In this document: piece after piece, positions 42,487 to 52,514 of the stretch | How positions within the stretch are numbered: the first letter of the stretch is position 1 | Layout of the letters: every line of letters begins with the position of its first letter | Assembly (NCBI GenBank): GCA_048263775.1 | Contig: JBLXDU010000004.1 | Location: forward strand, 1-64,000 | From: UBA1479 sp048263775 | Lineage (GTDB): Bacteria > Pseudomonadota > Alphaproteobacteria > Rhodospirillales > Casp-alpha2 | Reading direction: 5' to 3' | Length of the DNA stretch: 64,000 nt | Made by a program: the position numbers and the translations under genes | Notes under the pieces: generated by a model | Databases searched by the model: none | What the model saw: only the letters and a program-made list of their open reading frames with translations | What the model was told of the DNA's origin: nothing

Positions 42487-43851
42487 TCAGGCCCCTCTGG
42501 CCATCTGCTTGACGCGCTGCAGATTCTTTTCGATGACGATGACGCGCTTCTGGTTTCCGGCGGCACGGTAGATTTCCGACGCCCCGGAAAAGTATTTCTG
42601 CGCATCGGCGACCAACTGCGGTGACGGTTGCCGCTTGGCCAGGGCGAAGCAGGCTGCCCCCAGGTTGTTGGCCGTCTGCGCCCACAACAGCGGCACCAAT
42701 TCCTTCTTGCGCACGTCCAAGGCCTGCTTGAAGGCATCGACGGCCTTGGCCGCCAGTTCCGGGCCCTGGGCCCGTTCGGCCAGGGCCAGCATGACCGTAC
42801 CATAGCCGTTCATGGCCTCGGCCCAGCGGCCAGGGTTCAGTTCCACGTCAAAAGCGGCCAGGGCACTTTCAAAGGCCTGGGCCGATTCCTTAAGCCGCGC
42901 CGGCGTGGTTTCCTTGTTGCCGATCTTGTACAGCACCATGGCCGTATTGATCAGCGCGAGCGCGTATTCGTTGGGGTAATTGTCGCGGCCCAAGGCATCG
43001 GCGACCTCACGATAGGCCGCCGCGGCGGCGGCCAGGGCGTCCGGATCCGCATCCTGGGTTGATTTCATCTGCAGGCCATCGGCGAAATGGTTTTGCGCCA
43101 AGGCCCATTGCAGCAAGTCCTGCGACTTGTCGATCGTCTTGACCGCTTCCTGATAGGCCTTCAGCCCCTTGGCCAGGTACTTCTTGGCGCCGACCCGGCA
43201 CAAGGACAGGCAGACATTGCCATAGCAGGTCAGGCAGGACGCCAGATGCGGCGGTTCCAGATGCGGCGGACTATCCCAGACCTTCTCCAAATCCTTCATC
43301 TCGCCCTCGAGCACGCTCGCCAGTTTTTTGCGTGCACCCCGGTGCACCGGCAACAGCGCGCCCATGGCCGAGACCAGGATCAGTTTGTACAGATCGCGCG
43401 GCATGGGGATCGGCAGCGTCAGGTGATCGAGCGGCCCGAACGTGCTGGCCGCCCCTTCGGCGGCCCCCACGGGCAGAAAGCGCAGTTCGACCGCCGTGCC
43501 GAGGTCGACCGTGGCGCCCCAGACCAAAAGGTCCGCCTCTTCCTCGCGCAACCATTCCGCACCCGTGCGGACCCCTTCCTGCAAGGCGCTGAGCAGGGGG
43601 GCCTTGGGGTTGAGCTTGATCGCCTGGGTCCGGCGGTAGACGGCGACATCGGAAATGGCGCCGAAGATATCGGCCAGGCTTTCGGTAATCTTGTCGCCAC
43701 CGGCGCCGTCGATATCGGTCAGCACGATGCTGGCCGCCGAGCCCGACATTTCGGTCGGCACAAAGCCGCCGCCGACCCGTTTCCCCTTGCGGCGGGATTT
43801 CTTTTTGGCTTTGGTCCCGCCCAACCCAAACAGTGCCTTGAGAAGACCCAT
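42487..43851 (-). CDS. TPR-like protein, function unknown
   Basis: About 454 aa. The N-terminus is very basic (KAKKKSRRKGKR), followed by an alpha/beta region (about 40-190; VLTDIDGAGGDKITESLADIF, LLVWGATVDLG) and helical repeats to the end (KALDV/ALAAFDVELN-type TPRs; ALALINTAMVLYKIG, TANNLGAACFALAKR). A Cys-rich turn (SCLTCYGNVCLSLC) lies near residue 205. No signal peptide. I use the ATG at 43851 because the upstream frame is low-quality sequence. Convergent with the solute-binding-like gene. Confidence 0.7.
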   Translation of the reverse strand: MGLLKALFGLGGTKAKKKSRRKGKRVGGGFVPTEMSGSAASIVLTDIDGAGGDKITESLADIFGAISDVAVYRRTQAIKLNPKAPLLSALQEGVRTGAEWLREEEADLLVWGATVDLGTAVELRFLPVGAAEGAASTFGPLDHLTLPIPMPRDLYKLILVSAMGALLPVHRGARKKLASVLEGEMKDLEKVWDSPPHLEPPHLASCLTCYGNVCLSLCRVGAKKYLAKGLKAYQEAVKTIDKSQDLLQWALAQNHFADGLQMKSTQDADPDALAAAAAAYREVADALGRDNYPNEYALALINTAMVLYKIGNKETTPARLKESAQAFESALAAFDVELNPGRWAEAMNGYGTVMLALAERAQGPELAAKAVDAFKQALDVRKKELVPLLWAQTANNLGAACFALAKRQPSPQLVADAQKYFSGASEIYRAAGNQKRVIVIEKNLQRVKQMARGA

Positions 43852-44001
43852 TTCTGAATTCTTTGTATTGCGGCGCGAACGTGTGGCGATCACCGGCGTC
43901 CGCGTCTCCGTCCTCGCCCGATCAGGGCATAGAATGTCCCACCGGCGCGCCAAGAGCAAGCCCCCGGCAGACCGCGGGATCGTGGACGGTTCGGAAGCGG
44001 A

Positions 44002-44208
44002 TCAAAAATCGATGCAGCGGCCGTTCTTTTCCCAATCGCCGAAGCGGGTCGGGTCGGGTCGCGCGGCCTTGGCACCATCCGCATCCGCCTGAGGCGCGGC
44101 CTGGGATGCCGATTGCGGACGGGGGTCGATCTGTGTGCGCCCGGCCGCCAGAAAAGCCCGCGCCCGTTCCAGGCGTTGAATGCGTTTGCTGTCGTTGTCG
44201 TCGGTCAT
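44002..44208 (-). CDS. SDHAF4-like protein (DUF1674)
   Basis: Small protein of 68 aa ending in DPTRFGDWEKNGRCIDF, the hallmark of DUF1674, whose eukaryotic members (SDHAF4) assist flavinylated succinate dehydrogenase assembly. The first 45 residues are variable and charged. It is encoded divergently from rsmB, 89 bases away. Succinate dehydrogenase genes are not in the window, so the role is taken from the family. Confidence 0.9.
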   Translation of the reverse strand: MTDDNDSKRIQRLERARAFLAAGRTQIDPRPQSASQAAPQADADGAKAARPDPTRFGDWEKNGRCIDF

Positions 44209-44297
44209 GGCCGCAGTTTAGCGGGATCACCGCCCGCCCGCCAAGGCCGTGGTTGAATCCCCTTGCCCGCCCCGCGCCACCCTGGCATGACCGGGGC

Positions 44298-45590
44298 ATG
44301 AACCATGACAGCCCGGATGCCCGCGCGGCGGCCCTCGACCTGTTGCAGGGCGTGATTCGCCGCAAGCAGGCCCTCGACCAACAGATGACCGGTGGTGCCT
44401 TCGCGGCGCTCGACCCGCGCGGCCGCGGCTTTGCCCATAATTTGGTCGCCACGGCCTTGCGCCGCCTGGGCCAGATCGACGCGCTGATTGCTTCCTGCCT
44501 GGAGAAACCCCTGCCGGCAAGCGCCCGCACGGCCCAGGACATCCTGCGGCTGGGCGTCGCGCAACTGCTGTTCACGGGCACGGCCGACCATGCCGCCGTG
44601 GACACGGCCGTGGACTTGGCACGCGCACGTGGCCAGGGACGCCTGGCCAAACTGGTCAACGCGGTGCTACGCCGTCTTCAGCGCGAGGGCGCTGCCCTCC
44701 TGGCCGGGCAGGACGCGGCCCGGCTCAACACGCCGGACTGGCTGTGGCAGGCCTGGGAGGCCGCCTACGGCTCCGATATCTGCCGCGCCATCGCGGAAAG
44801 CCACCTGACCTCGGCCCCTCTCGACATCACGGTCAAGGACGATGCCGCGGGCTGGGCAGAACGCCTGGGCGGCACGGCCTTGTCGGACCGCAGCCTGCGC
44901 CTGACCGATGCGGCACCCGTGCCCGAACTGCCCGGATTTACCGAAGGTGCCTGGTGGGTACAGGACCGGGCAGCGGCCCTGCCCGTGCGGTTGTTGGGTG
45001 ATGTCGCGGGCCTGAGTATTCTCGACCTCTGCGCCGCACCCGGCGGCAAGACGGCGCAATTGGCGGCGGCAGGTGCCCGGGTGACCGCTCTCGACCGCTC
45101 GGAAAAGCGCCTGGAAACCCTTGCCCGCAACCTGGACCGCCTGGCGCTTCAGGTGGAAACCGTGGCCGCCGACGCCCTTTCCTGGGACGCCCCCACCCTC
45201 TTCGACGCAATCCTGTTGGACGCACCCTGTTCGGCCACGGGAACGATCCGCCGCCACCCGGACCTGCCCCATCTGAAGCGGCCCGAGGATACGGCCAAGC
45301 TGGCCGACCTGCAGGACCGCTTGCTGGCCCGGGCGGCCGGATGGGTCCGCCCCGGCGGTGTGCTGGTTTTCGCGACCTGTTCCCTGCAGCCCGAGGAAGG
45401 GCCCGAGCGCGTCCGGGCGTTCCTGAACCGGCAGGCCGACTTCAAGACCGAGCCGGCGACAGCCGGCGAATCGGGCGTTACGCCGGACATGCTGTCGCCG
45501 GAAGGATGGTTGCGCACCCTGCCGTGCATGGCGGCGGAAATCGGCGGCATGGACGGGTTTTTCGCGGCCGCGCTCCGGCGTATCGCCTAG
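44298..45590 (+). CDS. rsmB: 16S rRNA m5C methyltransferase, RsmB family
   Basis: About 430 aa. An N-terminal NusB-like domain (about 10-140; RAAALDLLQGVIRRKQALDQQ, LRLGVAQLLF) precedes the SAM-dependent methyltransferase domain. Methyltransferase motifs are DLCAAPGGKTAQL (SAM binding), LLDAPCSATGTIRRHPDL (motif IV Cys) and FATCSLQPEEG (motif VI catalytic Cys). It methylates C967-type residues of 16S rRNA. The ATG at 44298 gives the expected NusB-like start; the much longer frame from 43863 crosses the divergent gene. Confidence 0.92.
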   Translation: MNHDSPDARAAALDLLQGVIRRKQALDQQMTGGAFAALDPRGRGFAHNLVATALRRLGQIDALIASCLEKPLPASARTAQDILRLGVAQLLFTGTADHAAVDTAVDLARARGQGRLAKLVNAVLRRLQREGAALLAGQDAARLNTPDWLWQAWEAAYGSDICRAIAESHLTSAPLDITVKDDAAGWAERLGGTALSDRSLRLTDAAPVPELPGFTEGAWWVQDRAAALPVRLLGDVAGLSILDLCAAPGGKTAQLAAAGARVTALDRSEKRLETLARNLDRLALQVETVAADALSWDAPTLFDAILLDAPCSATGTIRRHPDLPHLKRPEDTAKLADLQDRLLARAAGWVRPGGVLVFATCSLQPEEGPERVRAFLNRQADFKTEPATAGESGVTPDMLSPEGWLRTLPCMAAEIGGMDGFFAAALRRIA

Positions 45591-45618
45591 CGCCCCGTTC
45601 GGTGCTATTCATCGGCGG

Positions 45619-47205
45619 ATGGTATTCCAGTTCGCCCGCGACGTGTTTTACCGCAGCGACATCTACAACAGGATGTTGCGCCGCCACGGGACGGCCCAAA
45701 TCCACGCCATTACCACCGATCCCCTGCCTGGTGACCCGGTACGCGGCGCCGGAATCCTGAACGGCGAGATGATCCTGGCCGCGCGCAAACGCACCTTGGG
45801 GCCCTATCCTTTTGCCGCCGACCTGAAAAGCCGCCGCGCCGTGGCCGAACTTTACGGATTTTCCTGGCTGCGTGATCTCGCCGCGCTCAGCGCGCCGGGC
45901 GCCCGTGAGGCGGCCCAGGCCCTGATCCGCGACTGGCTGCGCCATCACGACCGCTGGGATGCGGTAACCTGGGCCCCCGATGTGGCCGGAACCCGAATCC
46001 TTGCCTGGCTAAATTATATCGATTTCGCAACAGACGGGGCCGACAGTGGCCTACGCGCGGAAATGGCGGCCGCCACGTCGGCCCAGTTGCGCCATCTTGC
46101 CGGCAGCAACCGTTCCAGAAACGAACATTCCGGACTTGATGAAAGTCCGTTCACGGCCGGGGCGGCCTTGATCGCCGGGGCCGTCGGCCTGCCAGGCCTG
46201 GATCCCCTGCTCGACACCGGCCTTGAACGACTGCGGGCCGCCATCGCCCGCGACATTCTGGCCGACGGTGGTCACCGGACGCGAACGCCGGAAACCGCCC
46301 TGCACACCCTTGCCCGGCTGGTCGCGGCGGCGCGCGCCCTTCGGGCCGGGCGCCGGCCGGTGCCTGATTTTCTGACCGACGCCCTGGCCCGAATGACCCC
46401 TGCGGTCAAGGCAACGATGCTGGGCGACGGGGGCCTGGCCGCCTTCAACGGCGGCAGCAACGGCAGCGCGCCCGTGGTGACGGCGATCCTTGGCGCGGCG
46501 GGGGCCCGCGGCCCAGCACCCGCCAGCCTGCCCGATTGGGGATATGAACGCCTGCACGCCGGCACCACCACGGTGATCGCCGATACGGGCTGTTACGGTG
46601 GAATCCATGCGGGGGCGCTCAGTTTCGAGATGTCGGCGGGCCGCCATCGCCTGGTCGTCAACTGCGGCGCCCATCCTGACGAGACCACGGAATGGGCCCG
46701 GGTGCTGCGCTCGACCGCCGCCCATTCGACGCTTGCCGTCAACGACACCGACGCCCTGCCCACGGACGGGTCCCGCACGGCCGAGGTCGGTATGGCGTTC
46801 CGCCGCAACGAGCGGGAAGGCAGTTCCCTCGTCCAATCGGCGCACGACGGCTACCGCCGGGCATTCGGCATCGTCCACAACCGCGACCTCTACCTGTCGG
46901 GGGCGGGCGACGATTTCCGCGGCAAGGATACCCTGGTCGGCGGCACCGGCGCCTTTACCCTGCGCTTTCATCTGCATCCGGAAACGGGGGCGTCGATGCT
47001 GGAAGGCGGAAACGCCGTGCTGCTGAAACTGCCCGGCGGTAAGGGCTGGCGGTTCCGCTGTTCAGGCGCCCGGCCGGCGCTGGAGGAAAGCGTCTATCTG
47101 GGCGATCCCGCCCGTCCCCGGCGCTGCGGGCAGATCGTTCTGCGCGGTGAACACCGAGGCCGGGAGACGGCGGTGCGCTGGTCATTCCTGCGCGAAGGGT
47201 CCTAG
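45619..47205 (+). CDS. heparinase II/III-family protein
   Basis: Protein of 528 aa with the alpha/alpha-toroid then beta-sandwich layout of the family. The toroid contains NRSRNEHSGLDESPF, like the conserved heparinase Asn/His region, and the C-terminal part holds the heparinase II/III domain (SFEMSAGRHRLVVNCGAH and AHSTLAVNDTD). No signal peptide is seen. Such genes follow rsmB in many alphaproteobacteria, so it is probably a housekeeping uronic-polysaccharide enzyme rather than a heparin lyase. It starts 28 bases after rsmB. Confidence 0.85.
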   Translation: MVFQFARDVFYRSDIYNRMLRRHGTAQIHAITTDPLPGDPVRGAGILNGEMILAARKRTLGPYPFAADLKSRRAVAELYGFSWLRDLAALSAPGAREAAQALIRDWLRHHDRWDAVTWAPDVAGTRILAWLNYIDFATDGADSGLRAEMAAATSAQLRHLAGSNRSRNEHSGLDESPFTAGAALIAGAVGLPGLDPLLDTGLERLRAAIARDILADGGHRTRTPETALHTLARLVAAARALRAGRRPVPDFLTDALARMTPAVKATMLGDGGLAAFNGGSNGSAPVVTAILGAAGARGPAPASLPDWGYERLHAGTTTVIADTGCYGGIHAGALSFEMSAGRHRLVVNCGAHPDETTEWARVLRSTAAHSTLAVNDTDALPTDGSRTAEVGMAFRRNEREGSSLVQSAHDGYRRAFGIVHNRDLYLSGAGDDFRGKDTLVGGTGAFTLRFHLHPETGASMLEGGNAVLLKLPGGKGWRFRCSGARPALEESVYLGDPARPRRCGQIVLRGEHRGRETAVRWSFLREGS

Positions 47206-47306
47206 GCGCGCGTCCGCGCAAGTGGACCGGCGCAGAGGCTTCTGCTATCAGCGGTCAGACCTTATAACCTCGGCCCCACCCGAGGTTCAGCGGACTTTTC
47301 ACGGCC

Positions 47307-48572
47307 ATGACCGACGACCACCCGAATTCGACCCGGCTGCGCGATGTGACCGCCATTGCGATCGGCCTGACCGTCCCGGCCATGGTCTCGGGGCGAGCCG
47401 TACTGCAGGGAATCGCGGCGGCGGCGCTGATCGCCGTGTTGATCGTCGCCTGGCAGGACCGAGGGGTTTTCGCCCGGGCCGGCGCCGCCGTGAGGTCGCG
47501 TTTCGGCATGGCCGTCATGGTGGCTTTCGCCGCCATGGCGATCAGCATTCCGGGCTCGCTCGACCCCCTCCGGTCCTTCGATGCCTGGGCGCGGACCGGA
47601 GCCTATCTCGGCGGATGCGTGTTGTTCCAGTCGTTCCTGTCAACCGATGCAAGCGCCCGCCGGCTTTGCGTGAAAATGTTGGTTGCGGGTTGCCTGGCCG
47701 GCCTGCTCATCGTCGCTGTCGCCATGCTCGGCTGGACATTGCCGCTGCAAATACTGAAGAACGAACCCACCGTCACAAGCCGCGGTTGGGGATTCGCAAC
47801 GCCAAAGGCCTATGCGGCGGCGATCGCCTGCGCATTTCCGGTGCTCGCCTGGCTGTCGTGGCGGTTGACCGGCAGATGGCGGATGGCCGCCGTCGCGGCC
47901 ATGGTTCTTAGCGCCGTCGTGGTCGTCGAGACCGGCAACAAGTCGGCGCTCGCCGGCTGGCTCGCGATGATTCTCGCCGTAACCCTGGCGATCGCCCTAC
48001 GCTCGGGTCGGCGATGGTTGGCGATCTGGCCGGCGTTCGCGATCTTGGTGTCCGGCATGATTCTGGCCGGCGTCACCATGATGCCAGACGTCGCGCCGTC
48101 GCGGGCCGTCTGGCCGTGGATTCCCGCCGAACTGGTCGACACCCACCGTCAGCAGATCTGGCGGTTCACCCTGGATCGAATCGCCGAAACCCCCCTAACC
48201 GGGCGCGGTATCAACGTCATCGACCGTGTCGCGGGCGCCCACGACACCATCCCCGGCTACCACGCCGAGAGGCTGCCCTCGCATCCGCACAACTGGGTCT
48301 TGGAAATTCTTGCCGAAACCGGCGTATTGGGCTTCATTCCCGTTTTGTTCGCCGTCGCCTGGTTCGCCTGGCGGCAGCTGGCGCAGTTCATGTCATCAGG
48401 GGATGGGAGCCATCTTGCCCAGCTCGGCCTTATCGCCACGTTTTGGACCTCGTCCCTGTTCAATTTCTCGATCTGGTCGTCCTGGTGGCTGATTACCTTT
48501 TTCCTGCTTTCGGCAATCGTTGCAGGAAATTCCGGCCCCCGGCCCCCCGACACACCGGCCGTTCGCCGATAA
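47307..48572 (+). CDS. O-antigen ligase/polymerase-family membrane protein
   Basis: Polytopic inner-membrane protein of 421 aa with about ten hydrophobic helices. The Wzy/WaaL signature region is visible in the large periplasmic loop: Arg-rich IWRFTLDRIAETPLTGRGIN followed by PSHPHNWVLEILAETG with the family's His-x-His-Asn. It would ligate or polymerise glycans on the periplasmic side. It ends 20 bases from the convergent GT39 gene. Confidence 0.88.
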   Translation: MTDDHPNSTRLRDVTAIAIGLTVPAMVSGRAVLQGIAAAALIAVLIVAWQDRGVFARAGAAVRSRFGMAVMVAFAAMAISIPGSLDPLRSFDAWARTGAYLGGCVLFQSFLSTDASARRLCVKMLVAGCLAGLLIVAVAMLGWTLPLQILKNEPTVTSRGWGFATPKAYAAAIACAFPVLAWLSWRLTGRWRMAAVAAMVLSAVVVVETGNKSALAGWLAMILAVTLAIALRSGRRWLAIWPAFAILVSGMILAGVTMMPDVAPSRAVWPWIPAELVDTHRQQIWRFTLDRIAETPLTGRGINVIDRVAGAHDTIPGYHAERLPSHPHNWVLEILAETGVLGFIPVLFAVAWFAWRQLAQFMSSGDGSHLAQLGLIATFWTSSLFNFSIWSSWWLITFFLLSAIVAGNSGPRPPDTPAVRR

Positions 48573-48592
48573 TCTGCCGCGCTGCGCGACCG

Positions 48593-50248
48593 TTAGGGCC
48601 GGTTCAGGCGGTCGACCCGGGGTGGGTAAAGGTTGCTTCGCCAAACACCGATCAGGCGCGACCGGAACCGGGTGCGCGCTTCCGGTGCCGCCCCGGCCGG
48701 CAGGCCATCGTGCAAGGCGATGATCATCGCCTTGGGATGGTTGGCAAGCCAGGCGTCCAGTTCCATCGGGCCGTCGACCACCTCGATCGGGCGGCGCAGG
48801 CGGCCGAGGAAATGGAACTGCCCGTGGTATTTTCCGAAGGTCACGAAATCCACCCCCTGGTCCTCGAACTTCTTGAGCGCCTGCGAGAACGGCCGAAAAT
48901 CGTGCGATTCCGTCATCAACGGGCGCAGGGTCAGATGAATGACCCCGATCATCATGACGGACAGCGCACCCACCAACACTGTGCGCACGACCATCCCATC
49001 CTGCGGCACGCGGGCAAATACCAAGGCGGCGCCCGCCATCACGGCAAGCGGCCAGAGCTGCGCATCACCGACCGAGGTCGCCCATGACGGTTTGAGATCG
49101 AAGTGAAGGGCCCCGGCGATCAGCACCGCCACCAGAAGGAAGAACATGGCGGGCAGTGACCGGTCGATGGGCCTCCAGAATGCCCCCGAAGGGCCCTGCG
49201 CGCCGACAAGCGCGCGGGAAGCCAGCAATGCCAGGGCGGGGAATTCAGGGAGAAGGTAATGCGGCTGTTTTCCGCTGATCGCGGAGAACCCCAGAAACGC
49301 GACGACGAACCAGATGAAGCACAAACGCGTACCGCCCTCGGCTTTCATGTGTCGCCATTCAGCCCGCACCGCCCGCCATATGGGCGGCCAAATCAGCCAG
49401 GGAAGAATCATGACCGGCAGGATCGCCGCAAACCACCAGAACGGGCGGCCATGGGCGAAGGAATCGACCATGCGCCCGGCCGATTGGCCCCATAGAATGG
49501 CGTTGCTGTAGACCTCGCCCCCCGCCGCAGCCGCCGGCAGGGCCCAGGCAAGTCCAATCCCCGCGCCCACCAGAACCGCCGCGCCGACGCCCCCATACCA
49601 ACGGCCCCAACCACCGGTCCAGCCGAACGGCTTCGCCCATAACGGCGCCGCCAAGGCCACAGGAAGCACATGCAACAGTATGGCCGGCCCCTTCCCGAGC
49701 ACGCCAAGGCCGATGGACAGGCCGAAGACGGCGAACCCATGCAGCCCGCGCCCCCGTGACGCGACGACCAGCCCGATCAACCCGCTCAACGTGAAGCACA
49801 CATGCAGCATGTCGAACATGGTCATCGTCGTGAAGAGCGTCCAGAACAGGGCCCCGATCAAGATCGCCTGCGCCACACCGCCCGTCCTGGCCATGTCCGG
49901 CCACAACATCCGCCCGAGCATTCCCGTCAGCATCAAGGAAGCGAGCCCAAACAACGGGGCGATCAATCGGGGTGACCAATCGTTGACGCCAAACAGCGCC
50001 CATCCCGCGTGAATGCCCCAGAACAGCAAGGGGGGCTTGTGGCTGTAGGGATCGCCGTTCAGGTAGGGAACGAGGAAATCACCCCGCTGCCACATTTCCC
50101 AGGCGACCGCGAGATACCGCGTTTCATCGACGGGCAGAAGCGGGCGGGTCAACAAGGCGACCGCGACGAGGCCACCCCAAAGACATGCCAGAAGCAAATT
50201 TGCGCGTACGTTTTCCATCTTGTCGCCAAGCTTTCCGCTGGTTTTCAT
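48593..50248 (-). CDS. GT39/ArnT-like membrane glycosyltransferase
   Basis: Membrane protein of 551 aa. The first periplasmic loop has PVDETRYLAVAWEMWQRGD, the Asp-Glu motif of polyprenyl-phosphate-dependent glycosyltransferases (PMT/ArnT), and KPPLLFWGIH follows. About twelve transmembrane helices lie before a C-terminal soluble domain. It transfers a sugar from a lipid carrier onto lipid A, protein or glycan; the acceptor is unknown. An internal ATG at 50218 is an alternative start. It is last in a three-gene run with the Gfo/Idh/MocA and radical SAM genes. Confidence 0.88.
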   Translation of the reverse strand: MKTSGKLGDKMENVRANLLLACLWGGLVAVALLTRPLLPVDETRYLAVAWEMWQRGDFLVPYLNGDPYSHKPPLLFWGIHAGWALFGVNDWSPRLIAPLFGLASLMLTGMLGRMLWPDMARTGGVAQAILIGALFWTLFTTMTMFDMLHVCFTLSGLIGLVVASRGRGLHGFAVFGLSIGLGVLGKGPAILLHVLPVALAAPLWAKPFGWTGGWGRWYGGVGAAVLVGAGIGLAWALPAAAAGGEVYSNAILWGQSAGRMVDSFAHGRPFWWFAAILPVMILPWLIWPPIWRAVRAEWRHMKAEGGTRLCFIWFVVAFLGFSAISGKQPHYLLPEFPALALLASRALVGAQGPSGAFWRPIDRSLPAMFFLLVAVLIAGALHFDLKPSWATSVGDAQLWPLAVMAGAALVFARVPQDGMVVRTVLVGALSVMMIGVIHLTLRPLMTESHDFRPFSQALKKFEDQGVDFVTFGKYHGQFHFLGRLRRPIEVVDGPMELDAWLANHPKAMIIALHDGLPAGAAPEARTRFRSRLIGVWRSNLYPPRVDRLNRP

Positions 50249-50288
50249 TCTGCCTGGGCGTCCTTATAGGGAGGACAGCCGAATGATG

Positions 50289-51311
50289 TCAGGTCTTTTC
50301 GCCGGCCCGGTTCGGCGGCACTGCCGCATCCGCATAGAGACGGCGAACGGTTTCGAGCGCGCGGAGCCCGTCGGTCAACGTCACCCCCATCGCCGCCTCC
50401 CCGGACACCGCCTGCGTAAAATCGATAAACTGCCGGCGCAGTAGGGTACTTGAATTTTCCGCCTGCCTGCGGGGGATTAGGTAATCCGCCGCCCTGGCCG
50501 CCAACCGCCGCAATCTCGATTGCCCGGTAGTCACAAAGGATTGTTCGTCGGCATGGGCAAACGCGGCCGTGCCGTAGACGGAGGCCCTGTTTAGGGACGG
50601 GTCGCCGCCGCGGGTCGTGCAAAACAGTTGAACGGGGAACCCGCCCGCGAATTCCAAATGGCCGAGGAAGGTGCGCTCCACCCCGTCGGCGCCGTCCGTC
50701 GTCCAATCCCGCGCGCGCCCATACACTGCCTCTGCCGCGCCGAACCACCAATGAAGCAGATCGATATGATGGATGCATTGATGGATCAGGACGCCGCCGC
50801 CGGCCCGTGACGGATCGCCCCGCCAGCCGCCGTGCGCGGCGTAGTATTCCCCAGGGCGCGGCCAGAGGACTGAAACCTGCCCGCCCACGACCTGTCCCAG
50901 ATCGCCGCCTTCAATCGCGACCTTCATCGCACGGAACGCCCGGTTATATCTGTAATTGCTGACGACGGTCGCCACAACACCGGCCGATTCAGCCGCCGTG
51001 CAAACCTCCCTGGCCTTCTCAAGGTCGATATCCAGGGGCTTTTCCACAATGAAATGGCGGCCCGCCGCCGCCGCCTTCAGTGCATGCTCTCCGTGCGTGT
51101 CGTTAGCCGACACGATGTCGATCACGTCACAGGCGTCGATCAGGTCTTCGACATGAGCAAAGGCCTTGCATCCGCGCGCTTCGGCGAAGGCCCGGGTTCG
51201 CGCCGGATCGCCACCGTATGCGCCGATCAGCACTACCTCGGGGATGCCATGCCATACCTTGGCGTGGTGACTTGCAAACTTGCCGGTGCCGATGACCCCG
51301 ACCCGGATCAT
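50289..51311 (-). CDS. Gfo/Idh/MocA-family oxidoreductase
   Basis: Protein of 340 aa. NAD(P)-binding Rossmann start is IRVGVIGTGKFASHHAKVW, then the catalytic EKPLDI (Lys of the EKP motif) and HQCIHHIDLLHWW, with the His pair of the substrate pocket. It oxidises or reduces sugar rings, often UDP-sugars, fitting the surrounding glycan genes. It lies 54 bases after the radical SAM gene. Confidence 0.92.
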   Translation of the reverse strand: MIRVGVIGTGKFASHHAKVWHGIPEVVLIGAYGGDPARTRAFAEARGCKAFAHVEDLIDACDVIDIVSANDTHGEHALKAAAAGRHFIVEKPLDIDLEKAREVCTAAESAGVVATVVSNYRYNRAFRAMKVAIEGGDLGQVVGGQVSVLWPRPGEYYAAHGGWRGDPSRAGGGVLIHQCIHHIDLLHWWFGAAEAVYGRARDWTTDGADGVERTFLGHLEFAGGFPVQLFCTTRGGDPSLNRASVYGTAAFAHADEQSFVTTGQSRLRRLAARAADYLIPRRQAENSSTLLRRQFIDFTQAVSGEAAMGVTLTDGLRALETVRRLYADAAVPPNRAGEKT

Positions 51312-51365
51312 GATGGGAAAGACCCACGAATCGTATTCGGTGCGTCGGTCGACACGATCCCCGAC

Positions 51366-52514
51366 CTACGCAGAACCCGCAGCGGGCCGAGGGGTCCAGT
51401 TCAAGTCCTCGTTCCAGACTTTTGCATCGGGATGGTAGATGGACTGATAGACCGAACATTCCTGGCAAACCTTGGGCAGGCTTTTGGGATTGTAGAATTT
51501 CATGACGAATTCCTGCATGCGCGGCCCATAGAGAACGTCCGCAAGACGTTCCGTCTTAAGGTCCCCGATGGCCAGCGTCGTTTCCAGATCGCGTTCGGCG
51601 CATGCGTTCAGGCGCCCATCGGCAAGCACCAGAGGCTTGGTGAAGGGAATTTCGCAAGGGCCGAACTTGGGATAGCCGTAATCCATCCGCAGGCCGAGGC
51701 CCGCCCGGTCCAAGTGTTCCTGGGTGACATGACCGCCGAAGGTATCGAAGTTCCCCATAAGGCCGTCCATTTTCACCAAGCCCTTTTGGATGCACTCGTG
51801 CACCCTGCGGCCAAAGGAATCCCCGCTGTTTGGATCCGGGCAGCGAAAGTCGAGCTTTACGATCAGCCTGTCGTGACCCTTCTTCTCCAGCACGTCGAGC
51901 AGGTGAAGAACGTGTTCCTGAACCAGATGGAAACGATCAACGCCCATCACTTTCTGGAAAGTCTCGCGGTCATACCCGCCGAAGCTGACGCTGAGGTTGA
52001 TCGTCGTATTCTTGAATTCGGTCAGGCGCTCGGCCTTCTCGGGTTTCAAGGCGATGCCGTTGGTGTAAAATCCGACGTTGGTGATTTCATCCAACGAATC
52101 AAGATAGGCGATACGATCCAACAGGAATTTGTCCGCCATCGGGTCCCCGACGATGGGAGTAAACCCGACCGCGCGGCCGCCCATTTCGACATACTGATCG
52201 ACCACGCTTTTGAAGAGATCCATGGGCATGGTCATCTTCGGTCGCTGCATGCGCGTATACGGACAAAACACGCAGTCCGCGTTACACACGTTTGTGCCTT
52301 CGAAATACAGGTTCCGGGGCAACGGCATGTGCCGCTCGGCCTGCGCCAGAATCTTTTTTCTGTTGAAGAAAAAGCTGGCCGCCAACGGACGGAACCGCGG
52401 GTGGATCAAATAGTGGAGAAAGGGGCTGGCATAGGGGTGGCGCATGGGATTGAGATATCCGCGCACGAACGGGAAATGCCGCTTAACGACCCCCTTTAAC
52501 CAACTGACGGGCAT
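51366..52514 (-). CDS. radical SAM protein with SPASM-like domain
   Basis: Protein of 382 aa. The [4Fe-4S]-SAM motif CNADCVFCPYTRMQ (Cys-x3-Cys-x2-Cys) lies near residue 75. The C-terminal segment has scattered Cys (GPCEIPF, LNACAERDLE, KVCQECSVYQ), which fit auxiliary clusters of a SPASM/twitch domain. In glycan loci such enzymes modify sugars or peptides by radical chemistry; the substrate is unknown. First gene of the leftward run; 283 bases separate it from the divergent galE and hold no gene. Confidence 0.88.
   Translation of the reverse strand: MPVSWLKGVVKRHFPFVRGYLNPMRHPYASPFLHYLIHPRFRPLAASFFFNRKKILAQAERHMPLPRNLYFEGTNVCNADCVFCPYTRMQRPKMTMPMDLFKSVVDQYVEMGGRAVGFTPIVGDPMADKFLLDRIAYLDSLDEITNVGFYTNGIALKPEKAERLTEFKNTTINLSVSFGGYDRETFQKVMGVDRFHLVQEHVLHLLDVLEKKGHDRLIVKLDFRCPDPNSGDSFGRRVHECIQKGLVKMDGLMGNFDTFGGHVTQEHLDRAGLGLRMDYGYPKFGPCEIPFTKPLVLADGRLNACAERDLETTLAIGDLKTERLADVLYGPRMQEFVMKFYNPKSLPKVCQECSVYQSIYHPDAKVWNEDLNWTPRPAAGSA

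Noticed and set aside
43863..44297. 145-codon upstream extension of RsmB
   Set aside because: It covers the SDHAF4-like gene on the other strand and has no conserved residues; the NusB-like domain starts just after 44298.
51054..52499. 481-codon frame antisense to the radical SAM gene
   Set aside because: The opposite strand has the full radical SAM Cys motif and coherent neighbours; this frame has none.
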